From the NCBI RefSeq assembly GCF_932526225.1, contig NC_064035.1:5145501-5209500 (forward strand): a stretch of DNA of 64,000 nucleotides. The letters run 5' to 3'. Both the position numbers and the translations under genes were made by a program. A model generated the notes under the pieces. The model was not told where the DNA came from, did not search any database, and saw nothing but the letters and a program-made list of their open reading frames with translations. Shown here one piece after another: positions 1 to 18,061 of this stretch. The DNA comes from Nematostella vectensis. Its lineage: Eukaryota; Cnidaria; Anthozoa; Actiniaria; Edwardsiidae. Numbering within the stretch: position 1 is the stretch's first letter; every line of letters begins with the position of its first letter.

Positions 1-357
1 GGGAGGAGGCTAGAAGACGTGACTGTTGGGCTATGATTGGACAAGAGAACATGGGAGTGGGGTTGTGATTTGACACATTTGGGACAAATTATAAGGATTT
101 GCTAGAGCTCACCGTAGCGACGTCTCTGATTAGCGAGAGAATAAAAATCTCTTTCAGTTTGAAGTCCTCGTTTTTCAGGAGCAGTTGCAGACTGCCGCGC
201 TTGAGGTACTTTGAGATGATGAGGATTTGCGGGGATTCGAGGCAAATGCCGATAAAAAGGTTGATATTCTCGTGCCGTAACTCTCGCGCCTGATAATAAT
301 GAGCATTTCTTATTATGACTGTGGTCTTTTTCATCACCATTATCATCAGCTCGAACA

Positions 358-495
358 GGGGCGTAGCCAGGGGGGGCAGGGCCCCTCCTCCGCCAAAAAT
401 AAGTAGATTTATGAGACATTAAAATACAGGAGAAAATACTTAATATGGGCCTTTTTGCCTGCCCCCCCTCCTGTTAAAAATCCTGGCCACGCCCC
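358..495. mobile_element. short foldback element (MITE-like)
   Basis: About 138 bp bounded by near-perfect inverted ends, GGGGCGTAGCCAGG on the left and CCTGGCCACGCCCC on the right (one mismatch), with C/G-rich arms around an AT-rich centre. It lies just upstream, on the minus strand, of a kinase-homology exon of the guanylate cyclase. No transposase and no clear target-site duplication. Confidence 0.5.
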
Positions 496-3469
496 CTGTC
501 GTACCTGTTTGACTTCGATTAGAATTTTCCTGGAGATTCTTATTTCCTTCTTCCGCATTATCTTAACGGCCACCATTTCTGCCTGTATACAAAAAGGTTT
601 TAGAACAGCACACGAAAAAGAAAAGCAAAACAGCTATATGCATTAGTATATACCTTGTACAAAGCTATGGACGTGTACTGTGACGAGTAGACCGGCTCAT
701 GACTCCAATGAGCTGAAGACTGCGTGTCTTCTGATTTTTCGCCGACTGACTTGAGAGTTCCCTGCGACTAAAGACTTCCTCGACTGGCTGTCACCTGTGA
801 CTTGAGCGACCGTAGGGATTTTACCGATCGAACGCTCTTCATCCTCTCTTGGGATGCCTAAAAGGATTTCATAACATCGATATAAGTATGCGCAGAAAAC
901 ACATTCGCGAACCCCATCACCTCCGTCCATATATTTTAAGATGAATATTTTTGACGACTCAGCAAAGGCAAGTGCAACGTGAGAATATCCTTAGCGGATT
1001 ACAGTATATATTTATACTTTCAGTAACCAATATTTATGTTTCTGTAAGATCCTTTTTCCTGGAAAACACTTGTACTTGGAAAAGCGGCTTAACATAAAAC
1101 TTAAGTTGTCTTCTTCTCGAAACATCAGAAGGCAGACCCGACAGATGCCTATCCCAGTTTTTTTTATCACTTACAGGAAGCGAATGCAGTGACGGTGGTT
1201 CTCTCGGAATATGATGTCTTCTTCCTTCACTTTCCATGATTGGTTCTGAGCAAGATCGAGCTCAAACGAGAGTTTCCTAAAATTTGAATGACGATTACTC
1301 AACATACTCGCTTTAAATCATAGAATAACTAACAAATTGTAAATCAGTAAAAGAGTTGGATGCTTTCCATCCTCTCTTGCGCTCGTTCTTTCCCCATCGC
1401 CTTTCCCTGCCCCCCCTCCCCCCCCCGAAATGAAGGTTTACCTGTAAACAAAAATGAAAACCAGTGTCACGAAAAGAATCCGGCGATTGTACAGCAGGCG
1501 ATGATTATGTAGGTTGCGTAATCTAGAAACATAATACCATGTTATTAGATGCAATCTTTCAAAATCATGTAGTTGCTGTAATTTGAGCTGGGAACGGTCG
1601 ACTGCAGTCACCCAAGTCCTTGTTGTGTTGATCGGGCTTACTGTGGTTGGTAAAGATTTGTGACAGCTCTTCACAGCCCTCTCGGCTTACCACAGGAATC
1701 CCGAACAGAACTCGTGACATTTCTAGGGATCGATCTCAGTTTAAATCAAATGACTTAAAGGGCAGTGCCTCACCTCCGCCTGTTTCCTCGCAGAATTCCC
1801 CCCGCCATCCACACTCCGGGGAGTCCTTAGGAGGAGTCGTGACCCTCCCCTGGCCATACGATGGTGACCCCTGCCCGTATAGTGAGGTTGTCGTTATAGC
1901 GAGTGTAGTAGGCGATATCCTCAAAGCGGTCGTTTATCAGGGTTTGGATTGTGTAGTCTGGATCACGATCACCCTTGTTGTCGATGTAAACTGTTCCCGC
2001 AACTTCTGAAAAGACAAGTATATAAACTATGTGATATGAAGCTCCATTTGACACCTTCAAGTTGTCGGAAAGTTTTCTAATTCAAATATATTCAAAAGTA
2101 AAATGAGTTTCGTTCTATACTTGGGTCTCGATGTGCACACCAAGTAAGGAAAGCACCGTTGCACTTGCACATTAGATTATTTCATTTTACACTCGTTCTT
2201 CTGCAAAACTTTTTGCAAGCTTGTATGCAGAAAGGTTTTTTTTGCAAAGTTTGATTAGGAATTACATTATGTAAGGACAGCTTTTATATAAAAGTTGAAA
2301 CGAGGTTAGGTAGAAACATGTCTTGTCACTAAAGTAAACGCAATGGATATTGTTTGGAAATGTGACATTACCTTCAAAAACCCTGTTGTACATTTTCTGG
2401 GCGATTTTCAGTCCATCCCGTTTCCCGATTCCCTCGTTTAACGTGTCATTTAAGGCGAGGGCGTAGAGATACACAGCGTCATACATAGTCCCAGCATATG
2501 CCTCTATCTAGACGGTAAAGAAAAAGAGTGTCAATACCCGTAAAAAAGGACTGTTTATTGAACACACTCTAAAGAAACAAATAATATAACTTTGACCAAG
2601 AAAGTGACATATGCACTATATTTGTCATCAACTCCTTCATACATCAAACCCATGTCTACCTCCGTTAGAACCTTACTTATTAACCTAAATTATTAACCAT
2701 ATCGTTAATATCGCTTTTGAAAGACTTATCCATATGTTATCAACGCCTTAATCAGGCGCGTACACCGGAGGTGTGAAGGGTGAGCGCACCCCCCCTCCCC
2801 TCCCCCTTGGCGACCAAAAAGTGGGTCATTTCTTATTAAGGAATCTTCAAATCTTATGCTTTGTCCTTATGATACCTATGCGCACGCCCCCCCCCCCCCC
2901 CTAAGCCAATCCTGGGTATGCGCCTGTTACTATAAATATATTACCCCACCACACACCTGAGCTCACCATGACCGGGTTTATTACCTTACTGTTATCGTCA
3001 ATATCGCTTTTAAAGGGATACTCCTTCAAGTCGCAGGCGTACTCTGTTTAGAAAGGACTTTACTTTCACTCCACTCTTCTGGTAGGTGCCGAATTTCTGT
3101 TCGATATTGAGGACTCCCTCAGACGCTCTCTTGGCGTCATCATCTCGGCCGTCGTTACCCATCCATGTGTTATTCCCGATGTATGATCTACAAACGTCAT
3201 GATGGTGTTTACGTCATGTGATACGTCATGTGTCAATTATTGCCATGGTCACGTGTCAGTGTGGTGGTTTATGTCTCACCTTTTGGGGAGATGCACGGTG
3301 ATAAATGCATTCTTGCCGTTCAGAAGACCAAAATCCAGGAAGTTTAGCATGATGTAACGGATATCACCACCGGAACAGAGCAGAATGAAAACTAGGGGAA
3401 AAGTCATAAAGGACAACCACATTGCACTGTACTGTCAAGTACAATATTTCAAATTGATTTCATCCTCTT

Positions 3470-3836
3470 GGCCATTGATACTATCCATTTGGTGATTTAT
3501 ATTATCCCCTTGGCTATTGATATTATCCCCTTCGCGATTGATGTTATCGGCCTTGGCTATTGATATTATTCCCTTGGCTATTGATATTATCCCCTTGGCT
3601 ATTGATGTTATCCCCTTGGCTATTTATATTACCCCCTTGGCTAATGATATTATCCCCTTCGCGATTGATGTTATCGGCCTTGGCTATTGATGTTATCTCC
3701 TTCGCGATTGATGTTATCGGCCTTGGCTATTGATGTTATCCCCTTGGCTATTGATATTATCCCCTTGGCTATTTATATTATCCCCTTGGCTATTGATGTT
3801 ATCCCCTTGGCTATTGATACTATCCATCCCCTCTTA
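3470..3836. repeat. 21-nt minisatellite abutting a 5' splice site
   Basis: About 16 imperfect copies of a 21-nt unit (plus-strand core CCCCTTGGCTATTGATATTA). On the gene strand the array starts within about 20 nt of the donor of guanylate-cyclase exon 2 (donor GT at 3837-3836). The unit does not obviously copy the exon. Confidence 0.85.
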
Positions 3837-5144
3837 CTCTTTGCTCTGCTCGCTGCTAGCTTTATCTGGTCTGCCTGTCGTTCGATGCGATTTTCTAGGA
3901 CATGTAATTTTCCCGGAATGAAGCTGTGAAAGTGCGCAACAAAGATGCCTTTCTTGGACAACTCGATCTTAACAAGATTAGCGGCGATCTGCCAAATATC
4001 GTCCGTGGACGCAATAATTGCCACTCGTTTCCAGTTGAAGCATTCCATGAGCTGTTAGAGAAGCTTTTCCATCTTGGTGTACGGACCTACACGTGGTAAA
4101 TTGATATAGAGTACATTGGAAAAATAAATAACAAATCTCAAGAAAACGTAAAAAGTTAAAACAAGTCACATTGAAGTCAGATTTAAAATATACAAATATG
4201 TAAAATAATAATAATAAACACACAAAACATTTTTATTTTCAAAAACAATACCAATTGATCATGCTATCGCTCAAAGCCATACAAAACTACATAGGTAAAC
4301 TGACACATTATACTGTCTTTGAATTGTCTAACAAAATTGTCTAACAGAATTGAAAAGGAAATCCTTGATGGGAGCAGAATGGCACACAGAAACTTGTTGT
4401 CCTCTTTTTTAGAACCATGAATGCAAGAAAAACGTCTTGAATATGACAATTTAAAATTTTGAGCTAATTGCTAAAATCCCACCCGGTTCCAGTAAAAAAA
4501 ATTAATTAAGCTGATCTAAAACATATTATGTCAGTAACTTCAACCTCCCCAAAATGGTGTTCCATATATTTGTGTTGAATATATCAAATGGTGTGCTATA
4601 TATTTGTGTTGAATATCAAATGGGCTGTTTGTCTTTACTAACCTACAGTTCTGGCGAATGTCGGGAAGGTATTTCTGTTGGACAAGTGTCCAGACATACA
4701 ACCCCAGGAGATGACTGGAAGGTTCCATTCACCGGCAAGAAGGCTTATATACTCGCAGACGTGGTTACAACCTCCGCCTATAAACGCATCCACATTCTTC
4801 TTCTCGGCCGCCCAGAAGTTCATGACTAGAGGGAGAGCGGTGACCGAGGAGCAGTTCGTGTTGCCGAACTTGAACTGAAGTTCATGATTAGGGAGAAGGT
4901 TCGTGTCGTTATTGATGTCCTCAACTGCGATGGGTATCGCAGCGGCTGTAGTTCGTCCAACATCCCACTCGCCTGTCATTGGCGCTAGCGCGGCGATCGT
5001 GATTATTTGTTTGGTAGCTTGGACATGGGTGAAAACGGCGAAGAGCAGCAAAACTTTAAACTCTGTAGCCTTCATTTTGCTTGCCGAGGGGTATTTTCCA
5101 GTCTGCACAAAACAAGCGTGTCGGTAAAAACTTCAAAGGGCCGC

Positions 5145-5280
5145 TGACGTTCGGTAACACATGGTAACACATGTGACGTTAATGGGAGGAAGATTATGGT
5201 TGGACGAGCCTTGAGTTCTAATGGTAACACATATGACGTTGATGGAAGAGTTTGATTGGGCGAGCCCCTTACTTCCTTGA
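5145..5280. promoter_or_regulatory. duplicated upstream block of the guanylate cyclase gene
   Basis: Two imperfect copies of about 60 nt, each with GGTAACACAT, a TGACGTT half-CRE-like motif and an ATTGG or CCAAT-like motif (GATTGGGCGAGCC, GGTTGGACGAGCC). They lie about 70-200 nt upstream of the predicted start. A promoter role is inferred only from position and motifs. Confidence 0.3.
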
Positions 5281-5842
5281 AATCACGTGCGCATTCCATG
5301 ACAAGTCAAGCATTTTGTAATTCTTTTAGAAAGCGCAAGGAGTGGAGAGGATTAGGTGCGTAAATGAATGTCGTCAACCACTTCTTTTTTATTGCTCACA
5401 TTTAGAATTACAACGCTCTATTTGCAAGCGGCTTCCAAATAACGGACCATGTCTGATAATGTATTGACGATATTCGTTTGAAAAAATCCCAGATCCAGAA
5501 TTAGCCGATGGTAATGGGTGATTTGTGCAGGGACGGGGAGGGGTAGAGCGACCCCCCCCTTCCCCCGCTATTTTTGGCGGAAGTTGTTTTTGTTTCTTCA
5601 ACGAAGTTGAGTGCGTGCGCACTTTTTCCAGACAAGCTTGAGAGCTTACTGTATGTAAACGGATGATGGGGAAGTTATTATTCAACAGTAGAAGAATGGC
5701 AAGGGTTACCGTTCTATTTGTACTGATAATATATAGGCGAATTAAACAATATTTTACAAAAAGAAGCATTTTGCTATTTACAAATAATTCCTACTTTTTT
5801 TTAGGAATACAGGAATGTGTGTAATACTGTAATGCAATTTTT

Positions 5843-8800
5843 CTAAGTCTTGACAGTCTTGTTCTGTGGTTTGTACACGCTAGGACCACCAGCGGTCGAC
5901 TTCTCCTTGAATTCAGATGAGAAGTTTTCCACACACTACAAAAGGAAGGATAGGTGATTACCAAACAAATAGGTAAGGGATTATTCATGGACGCCTCATC
6001 AATCCCTCTCATTTGGAATGAGAATGTAATCCCCCTGTACACTCTATCCTATGGATAATCACCTTCAAGCCTGGTAAACAACTTCCAAAAGCTTCCAGCA
6101 ACAAAGGTTCCCTGACCACTGTTTTCTGAAAGTCTCCCCAGGATAGTCTGCCATCGTGGTCTTCATCCTAGCCAAGATTGAATAATATTTAAAAATCGCA
6201 ATTTTGTTGATGTTTTATTGCAATATTGGCTAACATGGTTTTCATTCTATAGGTAAGATTTATTGACTATTCAGCAAATTATTGGCTAATCTGCCTTCTA
6301 GCTCCAATCAATCAGAATTTGATTATTAGTGTGATATATAAGGTAGAAGGTAGCTTATCAGTTGCCAAGAGTTCATAGAATAGTAAAAATTGCATCAAAT
6401 AGATGGTTATATGATTTATTTCAACTCCCCACAGGACTTGAGTATATAATATAACAGTCTCTGATTTATTTCTTATAATTCTATTATCACTCACCATGAG
6501 TTTGAGTACAATATCACAAAGCTCCCTGATTCCTTCATCTGGGTCCTCTTCAGTGGGTTGCTATCAAATGAAGGATTTGTATGAAGCAGGTGATTTAGAA
6601 TTCAGGTACTATTCAGGTACTGTGAATCATGTGAGGGGTCAATTAAATACAGTATGTAACTCAGCTAAAATTATGATGTGGTACATACCCAAAATTTCAT
6701 ATGTACAAAATTATCAGATAGTAACTTACCCCCTGAATTCCATACCATCCTGAATACAGTGACTATTTAACACTTTTACAAGTACAAAATTCACAACACA
6801 TGGCTTCCAGATAGCACATTGTGGTATGGATAGAAATGTTTTCTCAATAAGGAAATCTTCTGATTCATGTTTATATAAAGTCTTCTAGCATTGGATGAAA
6901 TGTTGAACCCCTAAACATATGAATGATGTACAGTATTCTATACATAAAACAAAGTTTTTCACACAAAAAAATCTGTTATGACAGACTAAATCCCCCAAAT
7001 AAGTTGGTCCATATTTGTCATGCTTGTAATAACTGTGTAGTACCCCACATGGGATGGCATTTCAATGTTATTATAGTTTTGTGAGAAATAAGGGAGTTTG
7101 GGCATTACTGTATGTACTGTGAAGCTGAAGAATCCAAGTACGTTTCACCCACCTTTATAATTGCATTTTTAAGTAGGTGCATTATTTCTTCTTTGGAGAT
7201 GAAGGCATCACTATTGAGATCATAAACATCAAAACAAACTGAAAAAAAAGAAACATAGACTTAGTGTAAAAACATAAGCATAAAAAAGCATTAACAAAAA
7301 AAGCTATTTTTGTCAGCAGGTAATACTTTTTGTTCCACCAAAGTATATATTGAATTGCTGAAGTACAAAGAAATGATTTGTACAAAGAAGTGATTTTAAT
7401 TAGCCTGTTTTAGCTGTTTTGATGTACAAACTCCGGGGGATCAAATATAAAAAAAGCAAACCCAAGAGAGAGCTAATAAGGGAGGGGCAAGGAATGGCCC
7501 ACTAAATGAGTTAACAACCTACTCCCTCACATTCAAAATCCTGGCTATTAGTCTGAAATAGTCATGTTCATAGTGATTAAAACTTACATTTTGTCTGTTC
7601 CTCCACAGTTCCTCTTAGGAATACAGACAGTCCAAGAATCCATTCATCCATATCAATACTACTGTCATTATTGGTATCAAATGCCTTGAACACTGATGAA
7701 AAAACACAATCAATTTCAGCAACATTGTTCTCATAATGTCCCCAAATTGTTTTGTGTGACTGGGCAGTAACCCAGTACCAAAGACCTAAACAACACACAT
7801 TAGTTGTGGAGCAAAGATAAATAATATTTGGAGACTAAAGCTCCCAAGTCTCAGCCCCACACCCATCTTCCATGCATTTTGACACCTCTTTATTGTCTCA
7901 AGGGGTCTCTAAATGCAAAGAATTTATCATTGTAGGAGTGCATGCTTCTAAATAAAACAGGGCAAGTGGAGCTGGCCAAAAATGGTAGGGCTTAAGACAA
8001 CCTTTGGGGCTAGATTTTCTGGTTGGATATGTCTTATATATAAGGAGGTCCAGGGGTATGTTCCTTGGAGAATTTTATGAGGTACCCAACTCCAGCCTTT
8101 TCTTGTCATAACCGGTCAACTGTATATATGTCATATCTGTATCTTAGTTTGACTGAGGACTGGATCTACGAAGTAGGTATACAAAACAGAGCTGCATTAA
8201 GCTGCATCGAATGCACTGAGTCTTAATTAAGTGATTGTACTGTGCTCCTGTTAAGTTGAGCACTGTTTTGGCTCCCAGTGAAGGGCACCCAATTGAATAT
8301 ATACATGTGCCTGTGTATCTAGATAATAATCACACCACAAGGAACACCTCTATAAAAAGGTATAATAAAATTGCTCAACCATAAACAAATCAGTTTTGAA
8401 GGAAACAGTTTGAAGTTATTGCTTAGGTCTCTCTAATGTACAGTAGTGGGTCATTTGAAGATTTAGTTTCTCTGCAAGTAATAATTAATATACCTCTGTC
8501 CATTAGAATGTCATCAGTCATACCAAACTTGTTATGCAGAATGTCTCGAAATTTATTCCTATCCATCTTCTCTTTTTGATTAGCACATTCAGAGAAGAGA
8601 GACAATAAATTGATAACTTCTGCTTTGCTGACTGCAACACAAACGAAATCAATAACAACAACGTTCGAGAACGCCTCACTGGAAAAGACCAAACAATATT
8701 TCATTAAAAAAGACTCGAAAACACTGAGCTTACAATGCGTTTTCCTGAATATTGACTCGGCGAGCTTCTCTTGGTTCTTTCTAGCGATAATACTAGCCAT
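5843..8800 (-). CDS. EFCAB1: calaxin / EF-hand calcium-binding domain protein 1
   Basis: Calaxin is a Ca2+ sensor of the outer dynein arm of motile cilia and flagella. Seven exons: 8800-8734, 8631-8494, 7692-7588, 7238-7153, 6560-6495, 6167-6063, 5935-5843. They splice in phase to 219 aa, close to the roughly 211 aa of vertebrate calaxin. Landmarks: [18 protein letters not shown] near the N-terminus; EF-hand loops [25 protein letters not shown] and [13 protein letters not shown]; linker [19 protein letters not shown]; and the family motif [13 protein letters not shown] before a short tail. Start is the M of [12 protein letters not shown]; an in-frame ATG 42 nt upstream looks less likely. It is divergent from NMT, 354 bp apart. 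No disablement seen. Confidence 0.93.
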
Positions 8801-9154
8801 TTTGGCGAGCAAACAGTTCGAATCGAACCACGAAGTTCTCAACTCTAATCGGTTGCTAAGATGGTTGCTAATGCGGAGAGTCCACCTGTGACGTCAAATT
8901 AGTCACTAGTCTTCCTTGAAAACAAATACACAGGGAACCTGAACACTCTAAGTACATAAAACTTTATTTTACTTGAAATCATTTGGTTTATGGGTAAGTG
9001 CAAAACAAAACAAAAATAAACTTTCTTAGTATACCAAAATGACACAAAGGAAGCTGTATAAGAAAGCTAGCTATCTACCGACCCTCTCCTCCATAAACAG
9101 CTGTTCCATTTGGCCGCGAGAAAGCTGGACTCTGGTGAAAGGTTTCCGTGCAAG
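8801..9154. promoter_or_regulatory. divergent promoter between calaxin and NMT
   Basis: Only 354 bp separate the calaxin and NMT start codons, which point away from each other. This is the only place for both proximal promoters and 5' UTRs. No TATA box is obvious; a TGACGTCA-like stretch (GTGACGTCAAA) lies near 8888. The bidirectional role is inferred from spacing. Confidence 0.55.
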
Positions 9155-15905
<6,751 letters not shown>

Positions 15906-17522
15906 CGTGCGTAGCCCCCCTAGGATAGCCCCTAGGTTAGGATTTCAACAGTTCAGTCATCTTCAACAACGCGTGAGCAAGAGAGGATGAGAGAAACACT
16001 AAAGACAAGACCTTACAGACATGTGGAGTAGAAATTACCGCAGTATAAACCTGCAGAATGATGGGAAACTCACATCTAAGAAAAAAATGGCTAAGCCATT
16101 TATCAACCCTCCCCCATCTCACTTCACTCTTGTAAGATAGCCTTTAAGACACTTATTGTTGTTATCAAACTTTTACATATTTTTCAATGTTATAACCCGA
16201 TTTATCATGCTAGACTTGTTACGATGGAAGAATATTTGAGAACTACCTGTTTGGCTAGCCTCGCAAACTCACTATGATACAAATATCTTATTCCTAACTT
16301 GGCTAGGTATTCTAAAATCACTTATGGCAATGTATATTATATATATATATATTATTTTAGTTTGAAAAGCATCAGAACGTACCAGTGCGACTCTCGCTAC
16401 CGTGGCTACCAAGACAAAGTTTAAAGTTAGCCAGATACATGCGAGAGTGACGGTTTCCACAAACTTTAAAGCTGTCATGGGAATCAGGCAAGGGCGCGCT
16501 GCACGTTAATAGGAAACTTAAAAGAACCTGACCCAAAAATGCTTTCATGCTTAGCGCTCAACTCTAAGGTTACCCGTTTCTTTAGACCCAAATAACCATA
16601 GACAAGACATAGACAATCTTTTTTTAACAGCAAACTATGATCTGGTTTCAGCACACCCGTTTCCGTCTTTGCTAGACCGTGGAACTTGGAGTTTTCACGT
16701 TGTAGTTTGAAAGAAAACGGCTGAAATATATCAGACGGAGTGCAATTTAGAGTGTATTTCACGTTTCATTTTTCTCTTGTTTTCTGCCGTTGAGGTCGCC
16801 CTTGCATAAATTATCAACAACGGAAATGCTCATGACCGCATGTGCCTTATCTTATTCCTCGTGTTTATTGTTTTGTTATCATGTGAGCCGCTTGGATCAA
16901 GCTGCGAACATACTACAAAATAACCCCCCAACCCCCCCCTTTTTAGAATCCTATATTCGATATCTTACGTCTGCTCTGTTTGGCTTATCGGCGTTAGATG
17001 TTTTGTGGAATTCAGGGAATTAAAAATATTTTTTTTATAAACGTGACCTGTACACCAATGACCACCACACCCCCAGCCTTCCATTAACTGGTTCCTATTT
17101 GACTTGCTCTCCTAGAGAAACTAGGTGGGTGTGTTATGCTTGAGTTTGTAAGTGTGGGAAAGGCGACATTGGTTTATTGCTTTGCCTACCAAAGCGCGAA
17201 CATCACTATCAACTTCTAAAAGTTTGTTGCTAGATTAGTTGTCATTAATGTAGCAGCCCGCTCCTAAGGTCTAACAGGATTGGCTGGATTACCTCATTGT
17301 TCTAATGTATTCCCGTTCTATTGTCTTGTTTCCCATTGTTTTGTCTGTGGTGTATTAATCCAATCAGGTAAAATCTTTTGAGAGCTGCTACACGACCCCA
17401 GTTTGTGTTTGTTTTTTTAATTTGTTTGTTTGTTTATGAGTTAAAACCGTGAGCCTTCACGGTTTCTTTGTCTTGTTATCAATCTTGAATGTCGTAGTAA
17501 ACGTTATATCTCTGTGCCGTAG
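15906..17522. other. intergenic, no supported gene
   Basis: After the NMT stop I find no reading frame with splice signals or recognisable similarity. It holds an (AT)n run near 16335-16360, C-rich tracts, and a weak inverted motif (CTCTCGC... GCGAGAG, about 16390-16450). Short open frames at 16484-16762 and 16790-17023 have no supporting features. Confidence 0.5.
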
Positions 17523-18061
17523 CAGGCCTCGAAATATTGGGGGGCACAAGACAGAAACATTAAGAAAATATTGGGGGGCACAGCCACGCCCTACTGGTCA
17601 TTTCCTTATAATTTTTTTTTAAATATTGGGGGCATTTACCCCCAGTGCCTAGCCTGCACACAGGCGCTAGTGTGTGGGCCGAGCGAAAAGTTTGTTTGTG
17701 TGGGCAGTTTGTTGTGGACGCTTTACGACGTGCGAAGCTGGGCAGTTTGTTGTACGTCCGGGCGCTCGGGAAATCCGCTCGCGATAGCGAGGGGATTCTT
17801 GCCACAGGGCTCCTGAACACTCGCAAGGCTAAAAGTCCGATTCAGCACAAAGAGGAACACTCGCAAGGCTAAAAGTCCGATTCAGCACAAAGAGGAACAC
17901 TCGCAAGGCTAAAAGTCCGATTCAGCACAAAGAGGAACACTCGAAAGGCTAAAAGTCCGATTCAGCACAAAGAGGAACACTCGAAAGGCTAAAAGTCCGA
18001 TTCAGCACAAAGAGAGCCTGTTCGCAGGCTACCCAGTGCCCCACTCTCTGCTACAGCCCTG
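17523..18061. mobile_element. dispersed repeat (family also near 32.9 and 57.0 kb), interrupted
   Basis: Starts CAGGCCTCGAAATATTGGGG and ends CTCTCTGCTACAGCCCTG. The same sequence, reverse-complemented, is at 32926-33097, and a partial direct copy is at about 57034-57125. Shared landmarks: AAGAAAATATTGGGGG, a CCACGCCC block and runs of C or G. The uninterrupted 33-kb copy is about 170 bp, so this copy carries a roughly 380-bp insertion (17650-18031). Confidence 0.7.
17650..18031. mobile_element. nested MITE with 9-bp target duplication and internal 40-nt repeats
   Basis: Flanked on both sides by CCCAGTGCC (17641-17649 and 18032-18040), a 9-bp target-site duplication. Ends are inverted: TAGCCTGCACACAGGC on the left; the right end GCCTGTTCGCAGGCTA reads TAGCCTGCGAACAGGC in complement. 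Five 40-nt tandem units (unit starts 17821, 17861, 17901, 17941, 17981) fill the right half. A 9-bp duplication fits Mutator-like elements; the superfamily is inferred. Confidence 0.75.

Larger units (their letters stand above)
113..5075 (-). pseudogene. receptor-type guanylate cyclase, 5' two thirds; probably disabled
   Basis: Family function: single-pass membrane receptor making cGMP. Exons read on the minus strand: 5075-4643 (signal peptide MKATEFKVLLLFAVFTHVQA, then ANF-receptor ligand-binding start IAALAPMTGEWDVG), 4086-3838, 3391-3281/3280 (ending LPK), 3187-3043, 2507-2372, 2005-1774, a TM exon from 1522 (DYATYIIIACCTIAGFF), 1245-1175 (WKVKEEDIIF juxtamembrane), a poorly resolved exon ending near 655 (YTSIALYK), and about 349-113 (kinase-homology part: RHENINLFIGICLESPQ, then KRGSLQ). 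The rest of the kinase-homology and cyclase domains lie left of the window. Damage: exon 2 has an in-frame TAA at 4057-4055 between conserved GPYTKMEKLL and QLMECFNWKRV; the TM exon hits TGA at 1469-1467, after which the next frame continues FVTLVFIFVYR; a TAG at 770-768 is less certain. Start chosen at M5075 because it gives a clean signal peptide; an in-frame ATG lies at 5108. Sequencing error instead of decay cannot be excluded. Confidence 0.8.

Noticed and set aside
740-800. Third stop (TAG, 770-768) in the guanylate cyclase
   Set aside because: The stop sits at a plausible acceptor (GTCTTTAG), so it may be intronic; not counted as a firm disablement.
1647-2009. 120-residue plus-strand frame
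   Set aside because: Antisense shadow of a guanylate-cyclase ectodomain exon (2005-1774).
9110-9154. Alternative NMT start 15 codons upstream (MAARKLDSG)
   Set aside because: In frame and possible, but the MAD start matches the usual N-terminus of the family; kept only as an alternative.
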